Shown here: positions 45,920 to 59,639 of the stretch, piece by piece
Position numbering within the stretch: the first letter of the stretch is position 1
Layout: every line of letters starts with the position of its first letter
Origin: Trichostrongylus colubriformis
Taxonomy: Eukaryota; Nematoda; Chromadorea; Rhabditida; Trichostrongylidae
Reading direction: 5' to 3'
DNA length: 64,000 nucleotides
Assembly: GCA_963978905.1 (NCBI GenBank)
Contig: OZ022256.1
Location: 15,235,863 to 15,299,862, forward strand
Translations under genes and position numbers: made by a program
Notes under the pieces: model-generated
Database searches by the model: none
Told to the model about the DNA's origin: nothing
The model's input: only the letters and a program-made list of their open reading frames with translations

Positions 45920-47274
45920 AACGTTCCAGAAAAGTGGGCCCTGCAATCAGTTGGGAGAAACGCAGAAGAAAATGGAGTGCTTTGGATACTGATCTTTCAA
46001 GTAGACTTGTTACAACGACAAGTTCTTCCTGTAGGCTAGCAGCACTGTCTGTGATGAGTAATGAAGTCTATTCTACACTTGTTGTAGATTACGGTGACTT
46101 TTTGTTAGTTTTTTGATCTTCTTGCAGCTGTTGATTCTGATATATTAACTAAGAGAACTTTAACACCTGTAGAGATCCAAATTTTACTATAAGCAGATTA
46201 GTTACTGTCGCAATGTAATTTTTACAAGTGATATCGTATTATTGATATTATGTGATATTAAATCCATAATGATGATACCTCACTGAGGGTACTTCCCATT
46301 CATTTTCTAGCTGATCTTCTTCCTTTCTCGAGTTGCGTGGTTACGCGCCTAGCGTTTACCTGACTTGCCTGTTCCACGACAAGAATTTGTGTTCTAGTAT
46401 TTTGGAGTCCACGCATGTTCCTATGAACATGCGTGAACTGCTGCGAAACACGAGAACACGAATCCTATACAGTGGCGCCAAATGCACCGTTGCGGACTGG
46501 TGAAAGTAATTGACCTAGGCGGCCACTCGCGGTTACTTCGGGCTTGAAAGGATAAGTAAAATCTACTCTTGAATCCCGAGTGATCCATGGATTCTTCACC
46601 GTTCTACCTATGTAGAGGAGAATCGATGCACTTTTAAACTTTGTCTTGAAAACTTTTCCAGAGGATGTTTGTTTGCCCCTTGTCCTAACTACAGTGGCTA
46701 TCAATTTCTGTAAATGTTATTGTAAATATCCGTTCCTTATTCTTGTATTTTTTCACTCACTTATCTTTTCGAGGATGCCATTTGAGAAACTATCTCGTGC
46801 GCACGTTTCCTGAAATTGAACTTGTTGATTCAAAGTGATGGACTGTGAGTTGTGTACTATATGCATTTATTCGTGTAAAAAACAAATACAAATGTTCGAA
46901 TTGAATAACAAACAAAAGGAACTGTACAACTCTACGGCCAGTATAGCACAGGCAACACCGGGGCAGAACATGAAAATGACAGTGTCGAAAGAACATCTGA
47001 ACTAATCACAAAGAGATCGAGCTTAGTGCTGAGTGAACATCTATACATATAAATAACGGAATAACTGAATAAACTAAATAACAAGTGCTGACACATTGCC
47101 ACATGTAGAACGGTAGAAATATAGAGTAATGCGAAATGTTAATATAAAACAGGTCCTCATCGTATCCAATCAAAAGCAAGGGTTATCGTAGTGAGAAGAG
47201 CGATAGTTAGCGTAACAGGGCTACCTGAACATATAATAATTAGAAAAGGATAAAAAATTTGGCTAATCAAACTT
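45920..47274. other. No gene recognised
   Basis: Small perfect hairpin CATGTTCCTATGAACATG near 46413; no frame with a known family. Confidence 0.5.
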
Positions 47275-47526
47275 TCTGTGGGATGCGCCGCGTGTTCTAG
47301 TTCCATTCAGACTCGTGGTGGGGGACGAGTGCGATTTGGCCTTTACAGTGACTTCGGAAGCCAACCGATATACAAGTCAGTGCTTCCATAAGAAGAATAT
47401 GGCCCCAATCCACCCAATCCGGAGCGTCGAAAAGCCTGGTTGGCCTGGGCGAGCGTTGATGCGGGATTTGATCACCGCACCATGAGAAGGGGTGTGCGCC
47501 ACCTGTCACTACACCACTTACGCCCA
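47275..47526 (-). mobile_element. tRNA-derived SINE, copy 4
   Basis: Minus-strand head AAGTGGTGTAGTGACAGGTG, GGTGATCAAATCCCGC, tail CTGAATGGAACTAGAACACG followed by GGGATG-type flank. Confidence 0.75.
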
Positions 47527-47557
47527 TATACTAAGCAAAAAGTCCAAAAAGGTGAGG

Positions 47558-47720
47558 TGAGGTGATGTAGTGATAACGGCACGGCTTTTATTACCACGTT
47601 CTAGGGATCAATCCACTCCCAGGCTAGTTCAAGTGTTTTAACCCTCCAGAATCACTTAGTCGATATACATGGGAGAATTGAAACAGTGACTAGCACATTC
47701 CCACAAACCTCCCATATAAA
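47558..47720 (+). repeat. Degenerate SINE-like fragment
   Basis: GTGATGTAGTGATAACGGC and TTAACCCTCCAGAAT match the SINE head and mid block; the rest is eroded. Confidence 0.45.
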
Positions 47721-48009
47721 GGATAATAATGAGATTGTGAAAGAAAATGAAAGGCATGACGGATTCCGAAAATGAATCGATCAGCCTTTGTACTTTAACA
47801 TAAGTTGCTACCGAGCGCTGTTTATTGGAGACCAACCTTGCCCTATGGCTCAGACATGAAGTGATAAAATATAAGATTAAAGAATTGATGGGTTCTTACC
47901 GGCTGACATTACATTTCCCACGTTTTCCAACCTTTCCTCGGTGCCAGCGAAGAAGCCCAGTTCGTTTTGATGACGTTGATTCTAAATTATGCTCAATATG
48001 AAACCTCAC

Positions 48010-48130
48010 AAACGATCACATCAAACGATGGCGAATACACACCACAGCGTCGCGCTCCTAAATCCGGGGTTTTCCACCGATTATCGCTTCTAATCTTCAA
48101 TGTTCGTTACAAAATTATCATTTCTTTGCA
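48010..48130 (+). repeat. Repeat family W, copy 1
   Basis: CACAGCGTCGCGCTCCTAAA, ACCGATTATCGCTTCTAATC and CAATGTTCGTTACAAAA form a collinear set shared, inverted, with 58500-58640 and 61690-61830. Confidence 0.6.
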
Positions 48131-49636
48131 CCTTCCTCTTTCTTCGGACCATATCCGAATCCTTTAATGGAGAGGGCATTGTTCAGAAGAGGAGGGTCAA
48201 AGTTTCACATAATTTCGCAAGCGATAAAGGAAGATATTCCAGAAAATTCTAGATCTTGTTTCCTGACACCCTTCACCACATTTTCGAAATCTGTGCGCAT
48301 CATTAATGGCAGTCGAGTTAGTTTCCCAAAGAAGGCGCGGAGCCTATAAGCTGGGAAGGGTTTGCGAGGTATGATGGGACTGTAATCATTAGACGGGTTT
48401 CAGAGCGATTCTAGTCCGCAATGTGCATAGATTTACATCAGTTCTATTAGGATAAAAAGATTTGCAAATGTCTTTGGAAAAAATCTTGGAAAAAAATTTG
48501 GAAGCGCTCACCCGTAACTGTTCCCAGCGAGTTATAAACTCATTGTCCAGCGGAATCGGTTCGATTTGTAACGATTTATCGAATTTTAATTTACGTTTTT
48601 GATTCTGAAGATAGCTCTTCCAGTCGAAATCTGAATCAAATTCGAATGAAGCTTTTAACCAAGTTAATGTCTTCTGAATTATCGGATACTACAGTATCAG
48701 CTTACCAAGTTCTGGCAACACGTTCTTTTTCCAGTTCAGCTCGCCGTTTTCTTCAGCGAGGTAGAAGCGATCTCGCATCAATCGTTGTAAATCCACATCG
48801 GAACCGAGCAGTGGATCGTGGCGCTGTATCTAATAGCAGGAAGATAAGACCTGCCGCGTATACCTATCTTTTTTTAGAAAAAGTGGAAGGACAACGTGAT
48901 AAATTCATCCGGTATACGCCATGCACATGATTGTCGTTCACAGCTGCTCACAACTTATGCAACGAACTGGGTGTGTGCCATTCAGACAAAAAAATTGGAT
49001 GGGCCGAGTGCTAACCAGCGGGGGCGTGTACCCATATGTAAGGATTTCCCATTCGACGAGCGGTGCGCGACGTAGTTTGTGCGAGCCATGCGCGCCGCTA
49101 GAGTTGGGTCCTAGAGCGATTGAACGGTAATGCTAGGGGCGCTACGCACAGATGACCCAACAACACGGCACCTTTAGCTCGTCCGCATCTCTTCCCTTGG
49201 GCCGAATGAAACATGCTTTAGATTTTTTAGGAAAGGTAGTCTGGAAAACTAATACAAACTTCTGTAGGGAGTCACCCAAATGAAGTCTTGAGGTCTAAGA
49301 ACTACAGGGCAAAATCTCCGGGAGGCGCTCCAGATATTGAAGGAGGTGTCATTCATTTCTTTCACAGCTACTTCTGTTTTATCCCGGTCCAGTGAGAATA
49401 AAGATTGCAGCCAAAACAAGAATTGATCGAAAATTTTGATGCTCACCAAAGTGTCGGTGCCGAATAGCACCGCCATTCTCATGTTCTTCTCATTACACAG
49501 ACCTAGACGTCGATCGTATAGTCCATCCTTCTTCCCGGATGAAGTAGCTGAAATTTCTGCCGGTAAAGATCTTGAAATAAAGGATAAAGTTCTCGGCCTT
49601 AATCATCCTCTTGTTGGGATGCGCCGCATAATCTAC

Positions 49637-49900
49637 TTGTAGTGGTGGAGATGATGTAGTTATAAGGGGCGCACACTCGCACGGTATGGGAATCAGATCC
49701 CCCATCAGTGCCCGCTCAGGCCAACCAAGTCTTTCATCCCTCTGGATATAGTGAATTGGTGCCGGACCTGTTTGAGAGAATAAAAGCATTGACTCGTACA
49801 TCGGCTGACCCACGCAAGCTAATTCACATTCAAGTGCCATCACAATTCTAGATGGAACTTGAGTTCGTGGCGCAACTCGCAGAAGAGATTTATTGAAACC
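49637..49900 (+). mobile_element. tRNA-derived SINE, copy 5
   Basis: Head GTAGTGGTGGAGATGATGTA, GGGAATCAGATCCCCC, TGAATTGGTGCCGGACCTG, tail CTAGATGGAACTTGAGTTCG. Confidence 0.75.
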
Positions 49901-51733
49901 AAAAACTTTATCCTTCCAAAGATCTTCGAAAACAAAATAAGTTCAATGGGATGCCTTTGTGGGCGGTAAGTCAAGGGCTAACTTATGAAATAGAGTTGTC
50001 CTGGTTGATAATCGTCCTGCACAAGAGTGTACCGGATCACTTGATGCTCCCCATCACAAGACGCGACCAATTCGGCGCTATTGCCCAGAGAGCAACGTTG
50101 AAACTCCTCCAATGAAACCTGAAAAGAGACTTCAGGATACGTGAAAACCATGAAACGGCAACGGCGCTAACGACGTCTTATTTTAGGATGCGCCACGTAT
50201 ATGAGACATAGTATCGGCTAGTAAGGAAAGTGCTGGCCGGTTTTGCGTGTTTACCGGATAAACCCAACTATCAAAGCGCGTCAACTTAGACCAACTCACC
50301 TATTGTGCTCCTTGTACAGAGGAAAAGTTACTTTTCCTATGTGTACAGTTTCCCTGTAATTGCTCAAAGTATTTAGTTGTTGGGAAATTTTTAGAGCACA
50401 TCGGAAAGGACCCAAAGGACCCCATTGGAATGACTTGAATTCACGAGCTCTAGTTTGCTCCAGCAGCGACTACAAATGTGACAACACAAGGGAAGAAGCA
50501 TTGGATGGAACAGTTCGTCACTGGTTTCAGAGGTGCAGAGATGGGAATGAGTTGCTCGAGTTTTCAATTGATCTAAGCGCTTCGATTAAAGCAGCAGAAA
50601 GCGATGAGCGTCACTTTTTGCATTGCAGGTACAGATATCTCAAAGTATTGGCCTCACCATTATAGATGTGATAGACCACCTCGGATGGCCCCGATTCGCC
50701 AAAACTCAAAAAAAGGCGCTGCGCGACCCCTCGGAGCAGTCATGCGCGAACGAATTTTCACAGACCGTCTTCCAAACATTGAAAGAAATGTAGGTCAGAG
50801 CCCTCAGTCGTTATCAATAATCCCGAAACCTACTGAACCCCACCTTTTTTTCTGAACATCTCAACAGCTCCTTCAGCAGCAGCTTGGTCAGGAAGCATGA
50901 CGATTCGGAGTGGACTTTTCATGATTTTGCACAATGTAAACCATGAGACTTTTATAAAAATGGAGATTACGAATATGCACCAATTTATAGGAAGTATGAG
51001 GCTTCCTACGGTGATTATTCTGTGGAAAAAGATGTAGTCTCAGTCGAGCTAATGATATCTCGAAGGTAAAGTTGCAAAACCGGTCAACACTTTCCTGATA
51101 GCTTGTTTACGTAGACAAGCCTAATAAATCACCTTGTATATTAGGCTGTACTCCTTGAGTTTCCGTCGCGGACAATGAAAGCGGACGATGTCCAGTGGAT
51201 TCGCCAATAGTTCATAGTAACCAGGCGAATCAATCGCGTTGTCGAATGGTTCAAAACTGAAATAGAAACACTGTCAGGCCGATGTTTGTTGATGTTTTGA
51301 ATGTGCTGAACCAGCATATGAGACTGCAGAAAAATTTGAATGCGATCAAAGGGGACATCTACAGAAATCCCATGATTCGAGTTCTCTCTAAAATTACCCA
51401 ATTACCCAACACAATACATGAACAAAAACTGAGAAATTTACTTTGATCCAATGCATAAATCGAAACACTGGAAGGATAGCACTCGTTTGGATTCCCGCGA
51501 GCAGCATTTGAACAGCTGTCGAGGGGAAGAGCGCAGTCCTAACTTTCGCGCTCTATGTTGTTTTGCTCCCACTCTGCGTCTGTGATCACATAGACGTCAC
51601 CTTCTTGCTCTTGGAGCCCTAGCAACTTCGCCTTCCCAGACGCCCCACCTACTCAGACATTACTTTGAAGGAGGAGTCGGATTCTTGTTTTTTGCATGAA
51701 ACTCTGTATGTAATCCGTAGCGTGAAATATTAT
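49901..51733. other. No gene recognised
   Basis: Frames of up to 101 codons (50360-50665) without recognisable domains. Confidence 0.5.
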
Positions 51734-52397
51734 GTAGGTTGTAGGGAAAGTTCTGTAATTTTTAAAAACGTGCTTTTTTCCTCCAAACTGCTTTCCAGCA
51801 ATTTCTTCTGTACATATACATGTGGTACAAGTTCACACGCATCTATAGGTATTATTGTCTTTCATCCCCGGTTACCCTTTTTCGGCAAAATAAACATATC
51901 AAGGTCAATGTCATTTTCATTAACGAAAGGTTTTCATTGAGTGGCGTTAGATAGGGAAAGGAAAAGATGATAGTCCGATGAAGCAAGATCAGGGCTATAA
52001 GATGGATGGGGCAGCACTTCCCATTCAAGCTCGAGAATTTTTTGGCGAGTCACTTTTTGAATGAGTGGGAAGACCCGCTAAAAATTGACTCGCCAAAAAA
52101 CTCTTGAGCTCAAATGGGAAGTGCTGCCCCATCCACCTTACAGCCCTGATCTTGCTCCATCGGACTATCATCTTTTCCTTTCCCCCTTCAAAGAAAAACT
52201 TTGGATAATGAAGTTGACATTGACCTTTGATATGTTTATTTTGCTGAAAAAGGTTATCCGGGAGATGAAAGACAATACTACCTCTAGATGCGTGTAAACT
52301 TGTACTATATGTATATGTACAGAAGAAGTTGCTGGAAAACAGTTCGGAGGAAAAATGCACGTTTTTAAATAACGAAAGAACTTTCCCTACAACCTAA
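51734..52397. mobile_element. Palindromic mariner-derived foldback element, copy 2
   Basis: Same family as 15606-16277. The right arm reads LPHPPYSPDLAPSDYHLF, and the left arm is the inverted counterpart. The left end carries a substitution (GTAGGTTG instead of TTAGGTTG). The centre near 52070 is slightly longer than in copy 1. Confidence 0.8.
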
Positions 52398-53443
52398 TAC
52401 ATATTACATAAATATATGTGTAACATAAAAACTCAAAATTCCAAGTACGACTCCTTTAAACAATGTGTGCAGGCCCCAGTCAATACAGAAAGCTGTGTTC
52501 CTTCACTGAACGCAAGCACTTTCTGTAAGGGTGTCCTAGGAGACCGGAACATTTCGGTTTAGAAGGATCGAAGAACGCACGATGCAGCGCTTGTGACCGC
52601 GGTGATACCTTCCTCGTTACCATCAACACAAAATGATTCAATAGAATATTAAGAGGGGTCAAACAACTAGGGTTGGTTTCACTCCCCGCTTAGTTTCCAG
52701 AGTGTAATGTCACAACTCCAATGCCACGAATATTAGGAGCAGATAATGCAATGGCCTGAAGGCCTCACTAGATGTTCATGCTTCAAGAGATTCTTTCAAT
52801 CATATGACAACATTTTTCAAGTGTGATCCAATAAGCTCCAGTTCTGGGAACAATGACTGTAAGGAAGAAGCATACATTTAATTGCTTGTATAGTTTCGAA
52901 TAAAAACCAGCATGGTCTCAGCAGTGGAGCACCAACTACTTGAAGGTACTACAGGGTATTTTGATTGGACATTTAGAAAGAGGAACTACGCCAAATAAGG
53001 CCTGAACTTCAAGTACAGATGAGTGGCGTGTTGGGGATGTAAGAGAAGCACTCGACGCGGTTTGACAATTTGAATCGACTCGGTCGCCCCCACATTTGAT
53101 GGTAGAGGAGGGAGTAAATCAGATCGAACATGTCAAGATTATTGAACGCTAAAGTTGAAGTGCTACCGTTAGAAGCAAGAAAGTGAGGAAAAACCGAGTG
53201 AAACGGTCAGAAACCCAAGAAATTAAAGCCTTGTCCTGCCGGTGATTACAAAGGGGGCGGGTCAGGTTAAAAAAGGGGCGGACGAGGATGAAACAAATGG
53301 TGGCTCTTAAGAAAGACGTCCCCTCAAAGTAGACCTCTAGATTTCATTTGAGTTACTAACTTTAACGTTCTGATTACCTACATTACCCCTATCATGTTTT
53401 TAAGTGACTACATCATGTAGTGCGTAAATAGCCACATGTCGTA

Positions 53444-54119
53444 TTAGGTTGTCGGGAAAGTTCTTTCGTTTCTTAAAACTTGCTTTTTTCTCTCAAAACT
53501 GCTTTCCAGAAATTTCTTCTGTGCATATATATGTAGTACAAGTTCTCACGCATCTATAGGTATTATTGTCTTCCATCTCCCGGATGACCTTTATCGGCAA
53601 AATAAACATATCAAAGGTCAACCTCATTTTCAATACAAAAATTATAAAAAATTTTTTCTTTGAATGACGTTAGACAGGGAAAGGAAAAGGTGATAATACG
53701 ATGGAGCAAGATCAGGGCTATAAGGTGGATGGGGTAGCAATTTTTATCCGAGCTCGAAAATTTTTTGGCGAGTCATTTTTTCAATAGTGGTAAAAAAATT
53801 TTTAAATTTTCTTTTAAAAAAAATTTTTGAGCTTGGATAAAAATTGCTGCCTTATAGCCCTGATCTTGCTCCATCGCATTATCACCTTTTCCTTTCCCTG
53901 TCTCACACCATTCAAAGAAAAAAATTGGAATCGAAAATGAGGTGACTTTTGATATTTTTATTTTGCCAAAAAGGGTTATCCGGGAGATGGAAGACAACAA
54001 TACCTATAGATGCGTGAGAACTTGTACTACATATATATGTACAGAAGAAATTTCTGGAAAGCAGTTTTGAGGGAAAAAGCAAGTTTTTAAAAAACGAAAG
54101 AACTTTCCCGACAACCTAA
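53444..54119. mobile_element. Palindromic mariner-derived foldback element, copy 3
   Basis: Same family as 15606-16277 with nearly identical length (676 bp) and the same arm junction (AAATTTTTGAGCTTGG near 53825). TA flanks at 53442-53443 and 54120-54121. Confidence 0.85.
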
Positions 54120-55948
54120 TAGATTCGTGGCGGGCCAATCGATGCAATAGTGATCAATGGCACCGATAAACACGTACACTGTTGGAATAATAGGGTAGGG
54201 CGGAGGCTCTTTTCTTGGTTTTCCCTTATTCCATTCTGCCTCAGATGGTTTTTTCTAATTATCGACCTCATTGCCTTCTTTCATTGATCCTTCACTTACA
54301 TTGGATTTGATGAATTCCAGTACACGTCGTGATGATGGCCATGTAAAGCTATCACTGGAGAATATGTGATAACAACCACTAACACTCTCAACCAGACCAT
54401 AATGTAAAATTCCTGAAAGGTAATGATCTTCAACAGCTGTATGGTATCTGCTAAAAAGAGCGACGAATAAAACGATAAAAACGAAATGAAAATGTTTGGA
54501 TATTACAGCAACGATTAATATTCAAATAATTATAGTACTCAGAAGTTCAGTCTTGGCGTCGACGATATAGGTGTCTGAGCACGACTGCGACTTCGCAGTG
54601 CAAAAGCGTAGTTGATTAAAGGGGCGGGGGTGGGGGGCAGAGTTCGGATTGGACTGAAGATGTTGACACACAAACAATCGCGATAAAATTGTACCCTTAC
54701 CGCGAAGGCAATTTCGTCCTCGAAGGTGCTACTCTGCAAACTGCTCTTGAGGTAAATCGTTTGTCTGAGGTAGCTTAAAACATAGTTAGATTTCTATCTT
54801 CGAAGTTCCCGCTCATACTGACTATAGCATTTTTCTAACGGAACCTCTGAGCTGCATTTTCACCTAGGCGTTACAGCGCAGATGACTATAGAACACTTGG
54901 TGGCTGGGCTTAGTCGATTTTTGGGAATTTCCGAGCTCACACAAAGTAGGGCGCCCTGCTGCGTAGGCTACTGTAGATAGCGCAGAAGTATGTATGACGT
55001 GGTTGCGAGCCGAATTCAAACCAAAAAAATCTCAAAAGTGTGCATGGCTCGACCTTCGCAACAAAGAAGTATAGTTCAGGGATAAGTAATGACTATAAAT
55101 CATCAGTGAAAAAGAACACACATCAAACATATGCAGGATTCTAATCGTATGTTAAGATGGAGAAGATACAAGGTGCAGTCCAACAGAACCGACCACTCCT
55201 GGTGAGGTATTATTCATGAAAGATGGTCAGGCTGACACACATGTTCATTTCTTCACATCATAAAAGGTCAGAATACAATTGGCTATATTGCGGGCAATGA
55301 GTCACGGTCGGTGATTGAACGCTGGACAGAAACGAAGCGACGATCCCGCAAAAAGTGTTTCATCGACGAGAGATCAGTATTCAAAGTAGTGTGAAATCGT
55401 CGCCGATTAAATGATAATTACGTGAAAAATGAATTCGAAAAAGTCGTTGCGTTCGTATAACTGTCACTGAGTAACTTATCTAAAGGCACATTGTGTAACA
55501 AGCAAATCCGGAACAATCGACTCAATCATTGGCCCATTTCAAAGTAAGCTCTTGGTATTGCGAAGGTAGTGTTTGGATTGCGGTTTAAATGATAACATAG
55601 TGAGTGCCTTGTCAAGACCTTTAGGGACTGGTCACACTGCACGTGTGGGTGGGACAATATCGGCGTCGCTCCACCCACACTCTTAGCATTCTCGCCTCTT
55701 TTCAGTAACTTCAGTGGCATGAGAAGAAATTAGAAACATTAGCTCAAGGGCTGAAAAGCCTTGAGGGAGTGGCTTATGACCGCAATTACATAGGTTGCCA
55801 ACAAACCTTCTTTTGGCTTAAGAAATCTTTCATGTGCAGATATTTTGAAGTAGATTGAAAGATGGTACGATAGATGGGATGCACACTTCATTCATTGCGA
55901 AGAATGTAGGTAGACTTGACCCCGATGGCGGACATGGACTCACATGAG
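54120..55948. other. No gene or repeat recognised
   Basis: Short frames only. Confidence 0.5.
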
Positions 55949-56040
55949 AGACGCTCGATTCTATCGTGACCCAGATCGCGATGCCGCGCAGTGCGCCGCG
56001 TGCGGCACACTGCGCGGCAAGTAACGCGTCGAGTCAGGTT
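55949..56040. repeat. GC-rich palindromic MITE, copy 1 (eroded)
   Basis: Carries TCGATTCTATCGTGACCCAG and the hairpin TGCCGCGCAGTG...CACTGCGCGGCA (55981-56021). The right outer arm is decayed compared with 56430-56526. Confidence 0.6.
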
Positions 56041-56429
56041 CAGACGAAGATTAACTTGTACATCTTTCAACAGTTTCGAGAGATATCACAAATTTCACAG
56101 AAAAAATGGAGAAAATGAGAAGAAAAAAGGGCTCCAATAATGATTCGACTGAAAGGAGCGACAGCTTCTAACGCTTCAACTATTGTTGATAAATGTTGTA
56201 AGTAGAAGGTCAAAAGTTACTTCACGTATTTTACGCCTGAACTAATTGGTGAAACATCTCATATATAACAAGTGGCACGGAATAGTTTATCGGACTGCAT
56301 CATTTTGTTCTTGCATAACTTTCTTTCATCACTTTCTTCTAATTCTAGCATTTCGCCGGTCTTCGACTAAATTCATACCACCCTCCATCAACATGGAAAA
56401 GCATCGGCCATTACCTGCTGCAAAGGGGC

Positions 56430-56526
56430 GCTCGATTCTTTTGTAACCCGGCAGCCCAGGGTCGCGCAGTGCGCCGCACGCGGCTCACTGCGCGGCATCC
56501 CGATCTGGGTCGCGATAGAATCGACA
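56430..56526. repeat. GC-rich palindromic MITE, copy 2
   Basis: About 97 bp, nearly a single hairpin: CGCAGTGCGCCGC in the centre, with outer arms pairing CTCGATTCT with ATAGAATCGA. Much richer in G+C than its surroundings. Confidence 0.65.
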
Positions 56527-57204
56527 TGCACCCGGACCCACATAATGGACTCTTAGCGTTGTATTAAGTCATCATTGAATGGTTCAAAGCATTAACCCTC
56601 GAGAAGATGATTATCCCCAAAGAAGAGCTTGAGATATACACATTGTATGGAGTGTGCCTCGAACTCTTTGTAAAAAAGATTAACACATTTATTTCTTTTA
56701 CTTTCGCATAGAGATGAAATGCATTGGTTACATCGATGAATCAGAAAAAAGGCTATGCTCAATTTTCAGGAAAAAAAATTCGTAGTCATTACAGAGCGAG
56801 TCCTCGTGAAGTCAAAAAATTGCTGTGATGGCAGTACTGTATATGGTGAGCAATGGAATGCGCCACGCTATCGACAACCGTTAATGCTTATAGAAGCATA
56901 TGAACGCCTGCTTGACCTGATTCAGCTAGGCACTGCACAATTTCTACACGGTCCCACGCACATGCGACACAATCCACAAAAAATGGGAAGAAAACATTAA
57001 ACGATTAATTGTGGAAGTGCTGATGTTCTTCAAACTACTCACACTATCTCTCACCATACAAAGGGCCACTGATTGAAATTCCAAAGTGTAGAAGGTAAGC
57101 TTAGAAATCGATTAGAAAGTGTCTGATAAAATGTTGTGTTTTGAGACAACACAAAGAATCTCGAGGAACTGGGAAACAGGGCACTCCCGCGTATCGAGTG
57201 AGAT

Positions 57205-58030
57205 ACCGCTTCAGTACGACCCCCTTCCCCTCTACGGGGACTAAATGCGACCCCCTCCTCGTTTCGACTTCTGAAATACCAGCAACCATTACCTGATTGT
57301 ATAGTTGCAATGTGTTTTTATTGATATACAGTAGCGGTCAAAAATATATGGGGATTGGGATTTTGACCATAACTTGGTTCGATGTTTGCATATCTCGCTC
57401 AATTTTTTTTTGTGTTCTGAAGGCAACTGTTACTCAATGAAATAAATTATCTCAGCCGAGTAGGATGCAGTGTGAATGTTTAAAAAATTATTTAAGTGAA
57501 ACCACTGAAAATGGTCAACTCCGTGCCTCAGTGCTGTTAGGATTTGAAATAGCGTGCAACAAAGTCCCAGTCTCATTCCGTATTATTTTCTGCCCACCTG
57601 CCCGTTTCGATGAGTTATAAGCTTTTTATGGCCAATTGAATTTTTGGAAAGGTTTGGCTATTTTAAGAGTTTTTAGTTAAACAAATTTTTCAATCTCAAC
57701 ACTACACCCTACTTTGCTTCACTGAGTACCAGCTGCCTTTAAAAAACAAAAAAAAATTGAATAAGAAATGTAAACTTCGACCAAAGTTATGGTTAGAATC
57801 CATAACCGCATATATTTTTGACCGCTACTGTATGTCTTACCTGGAGCGAAAAGATATTTATTTCTTATTTCTTCATAGAATTTGCAGTGAAATACCCTTC
57901 GCTTCTTATTTGCTTAATGGAAGTTTAGATTGAAGTGCTCATCGCCGACCTATGCAGATACGACTCCCAACCTCCTGTCCGGTCAAATGCGTCCCCCTGT
58001 CGTGGAATCCTAGCTCCCGGCGCACCCTGC
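57205..58030 (+). repeat. Repeat family Y, copy 3, split by a MITE
   Basis: The left part (57205-57328) and right part (57831-58030) are collinear with copies 1 and 2. Between them sits a complete Tc1-like MITE, so the repeat is older than that insertion. Confidence 0.7.
57329..57830. mobile_element. Tc1-like MITE, nested in repeat Y
   Basis: Terminal inverted repeats start CAGTAGCGGTCAAAAATATA, flanked by TA on both sides (57327-57328, 57831-57832). 502 bp, no coding potential. Confidence 0.85.
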
Positions 58031-58499
58031 ATGAAAATAGTATTCCAGAGTGCCTTCTCAGAATTATGAAGAGCATGTCTGAAGACTATTGAAGTAATGT
58101 AGGTTAGTAGTGGAAACGGTGGCCAGCACCAGTAGTCTTTCGAGCGATGTAAAAAAAAAAGTTTGCGACGGCGACGATTGCTGGAAGAACGTTAATCGCA
58201 TGCACGCAAACCGATTGTGTATGTGTTCTGAAAAGAATATAGGCTACGTTGATGCGCGTTCGTTCAGTGGCCCTTTCCTTACTTGTATGTCCAGACTTGG
58301 AAGCATATCCACAGTCGGATATCGTGCGCAACGTAGTGAATGGCCATTACAGCGTTAATTTCCCTGACATGAGCCACGTACTCGACTTCTATTGAGGATT
58401 TATAAAAGATGAAGGTGGGAAAGAAAAATGTTACAATCGTATCGCAATAATTTTCACGCAACTTGAAGGAACACCGGGAATGGTGGGGAGAAAGAGGAC

Positions 58500-58640
58500 G
58501 ATGGGAATAAATGATCGTTTTGGATTGAACATTCGAGGTTGAAAGCGATAGTCGGTAGAGAAACCCGTGTTTAGAAGCGCGTTGTTGTGGATGTAGACGG
58601 GACGTTTTAGCAAAGGTCGTGTATGCAATGTTTGCCACCT
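58500..58640 (-). repeat. Repeat family W, copy 2
   Basis: GAACATTCGAGGTTGAAAGC, GATAGTCGGTAGAGAAACCC and TTAGAAGCGCGTTG match family W on the minus strand. Confidence 0.6.
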
Positions 58641-58874
58641 AACGAACTGTAAGCGTTACGGTAGGTCACACTGTTGGCTAAAATTGCCACCTCCCGTTGT
58701 TGTCTTTAGAATGTATTGCGCTGGACGATACCGTGAATGAGAGAAAGCGATTTAAAGGGAGTCTTAGGTGGCAGTTCTTACATCCTATACCAGTAGGAAC
58801 TTCGGCGATGTGCCAAATAACCAATTCCTGCTAGATGTCGTAATGATATTTGAAAGCCATTTGACATAAATATA

Positions 58875-59601
58875 CAGGGGTGCCAAAAAATAAAGTAATT
58901 TTGCTCTCAGCTCACATCCGCCAAGTATACAAAACATAGGGAAACGAAGGAGATAAAAGTATTGGGGCAAAATATTCCCGAAATGTTACTCTATAAACAG
59001 GAGCAAGCTGAGACCCACTACTTTCACCTTCATCAAAATGCGGAGCCTTCAGTCAGCGCAATCGGATTTCAGAGCAACTTCGGTATCAGGGTCCGCTTTA
59101 AACAGTGAAATCAGGTTCCGTGGTAGGTCTTTTGTGGGAAGCTTCCTAAGGATTGGCTCTTCGGTTCATGGAAGTCACAGAGCCCTTGCAGCTCGGACAA
59201 CGCTGCTATGATCCCAAGTATCATTATTTATGCCTCAGACCTGCCCGGAAGACTTTCAGTGGTAAGGGCACGTTTTGGTTCTAGGAAACGGAGAGCGCTG
59301 GGAACCCGGAAAAGACGGAATGTCAAAGAATATGACCCAATATGATTCCCCTCAGGTACCTAGAGTGAACGGACCTTAGCAAGGTTGTGAATTTCCGTTT
59401 TGCCCAGTTGAGGTGACCATCTTGTTCACTTGGAATAAGCTCCCATTTCTGCTCGTGCAGAAGATTGTTACGGAGAATGGTGATAGAGTGAGGTCTCCTC
59501 TTTACTTTAGGGTTGAAAATACCTGGTTAGAATTTGCTGAAGTTTGACTAAAGCAGGGTGAAAGTGGAGGAGAACAATTATTTATTTTTTTGGCACCCCC
59601 G
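58875..59601. mobile_element. TIR element, CAGGGGTGCC family
   Basis: The ends start CAGGGGTGCCAAAAAATAAA and (right, inverted) CGGGGGTGCCAAAAAAATAA, with TA on each side (58873-58874, 59602-59603). 727 bp. No intact frame; a broken transposase cannot be excluded. Confidence 0.7.
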
Positions 59602-59639
59602 TACAATTGGACCTGGAGTCAATCGATGTGCAGAACCAC

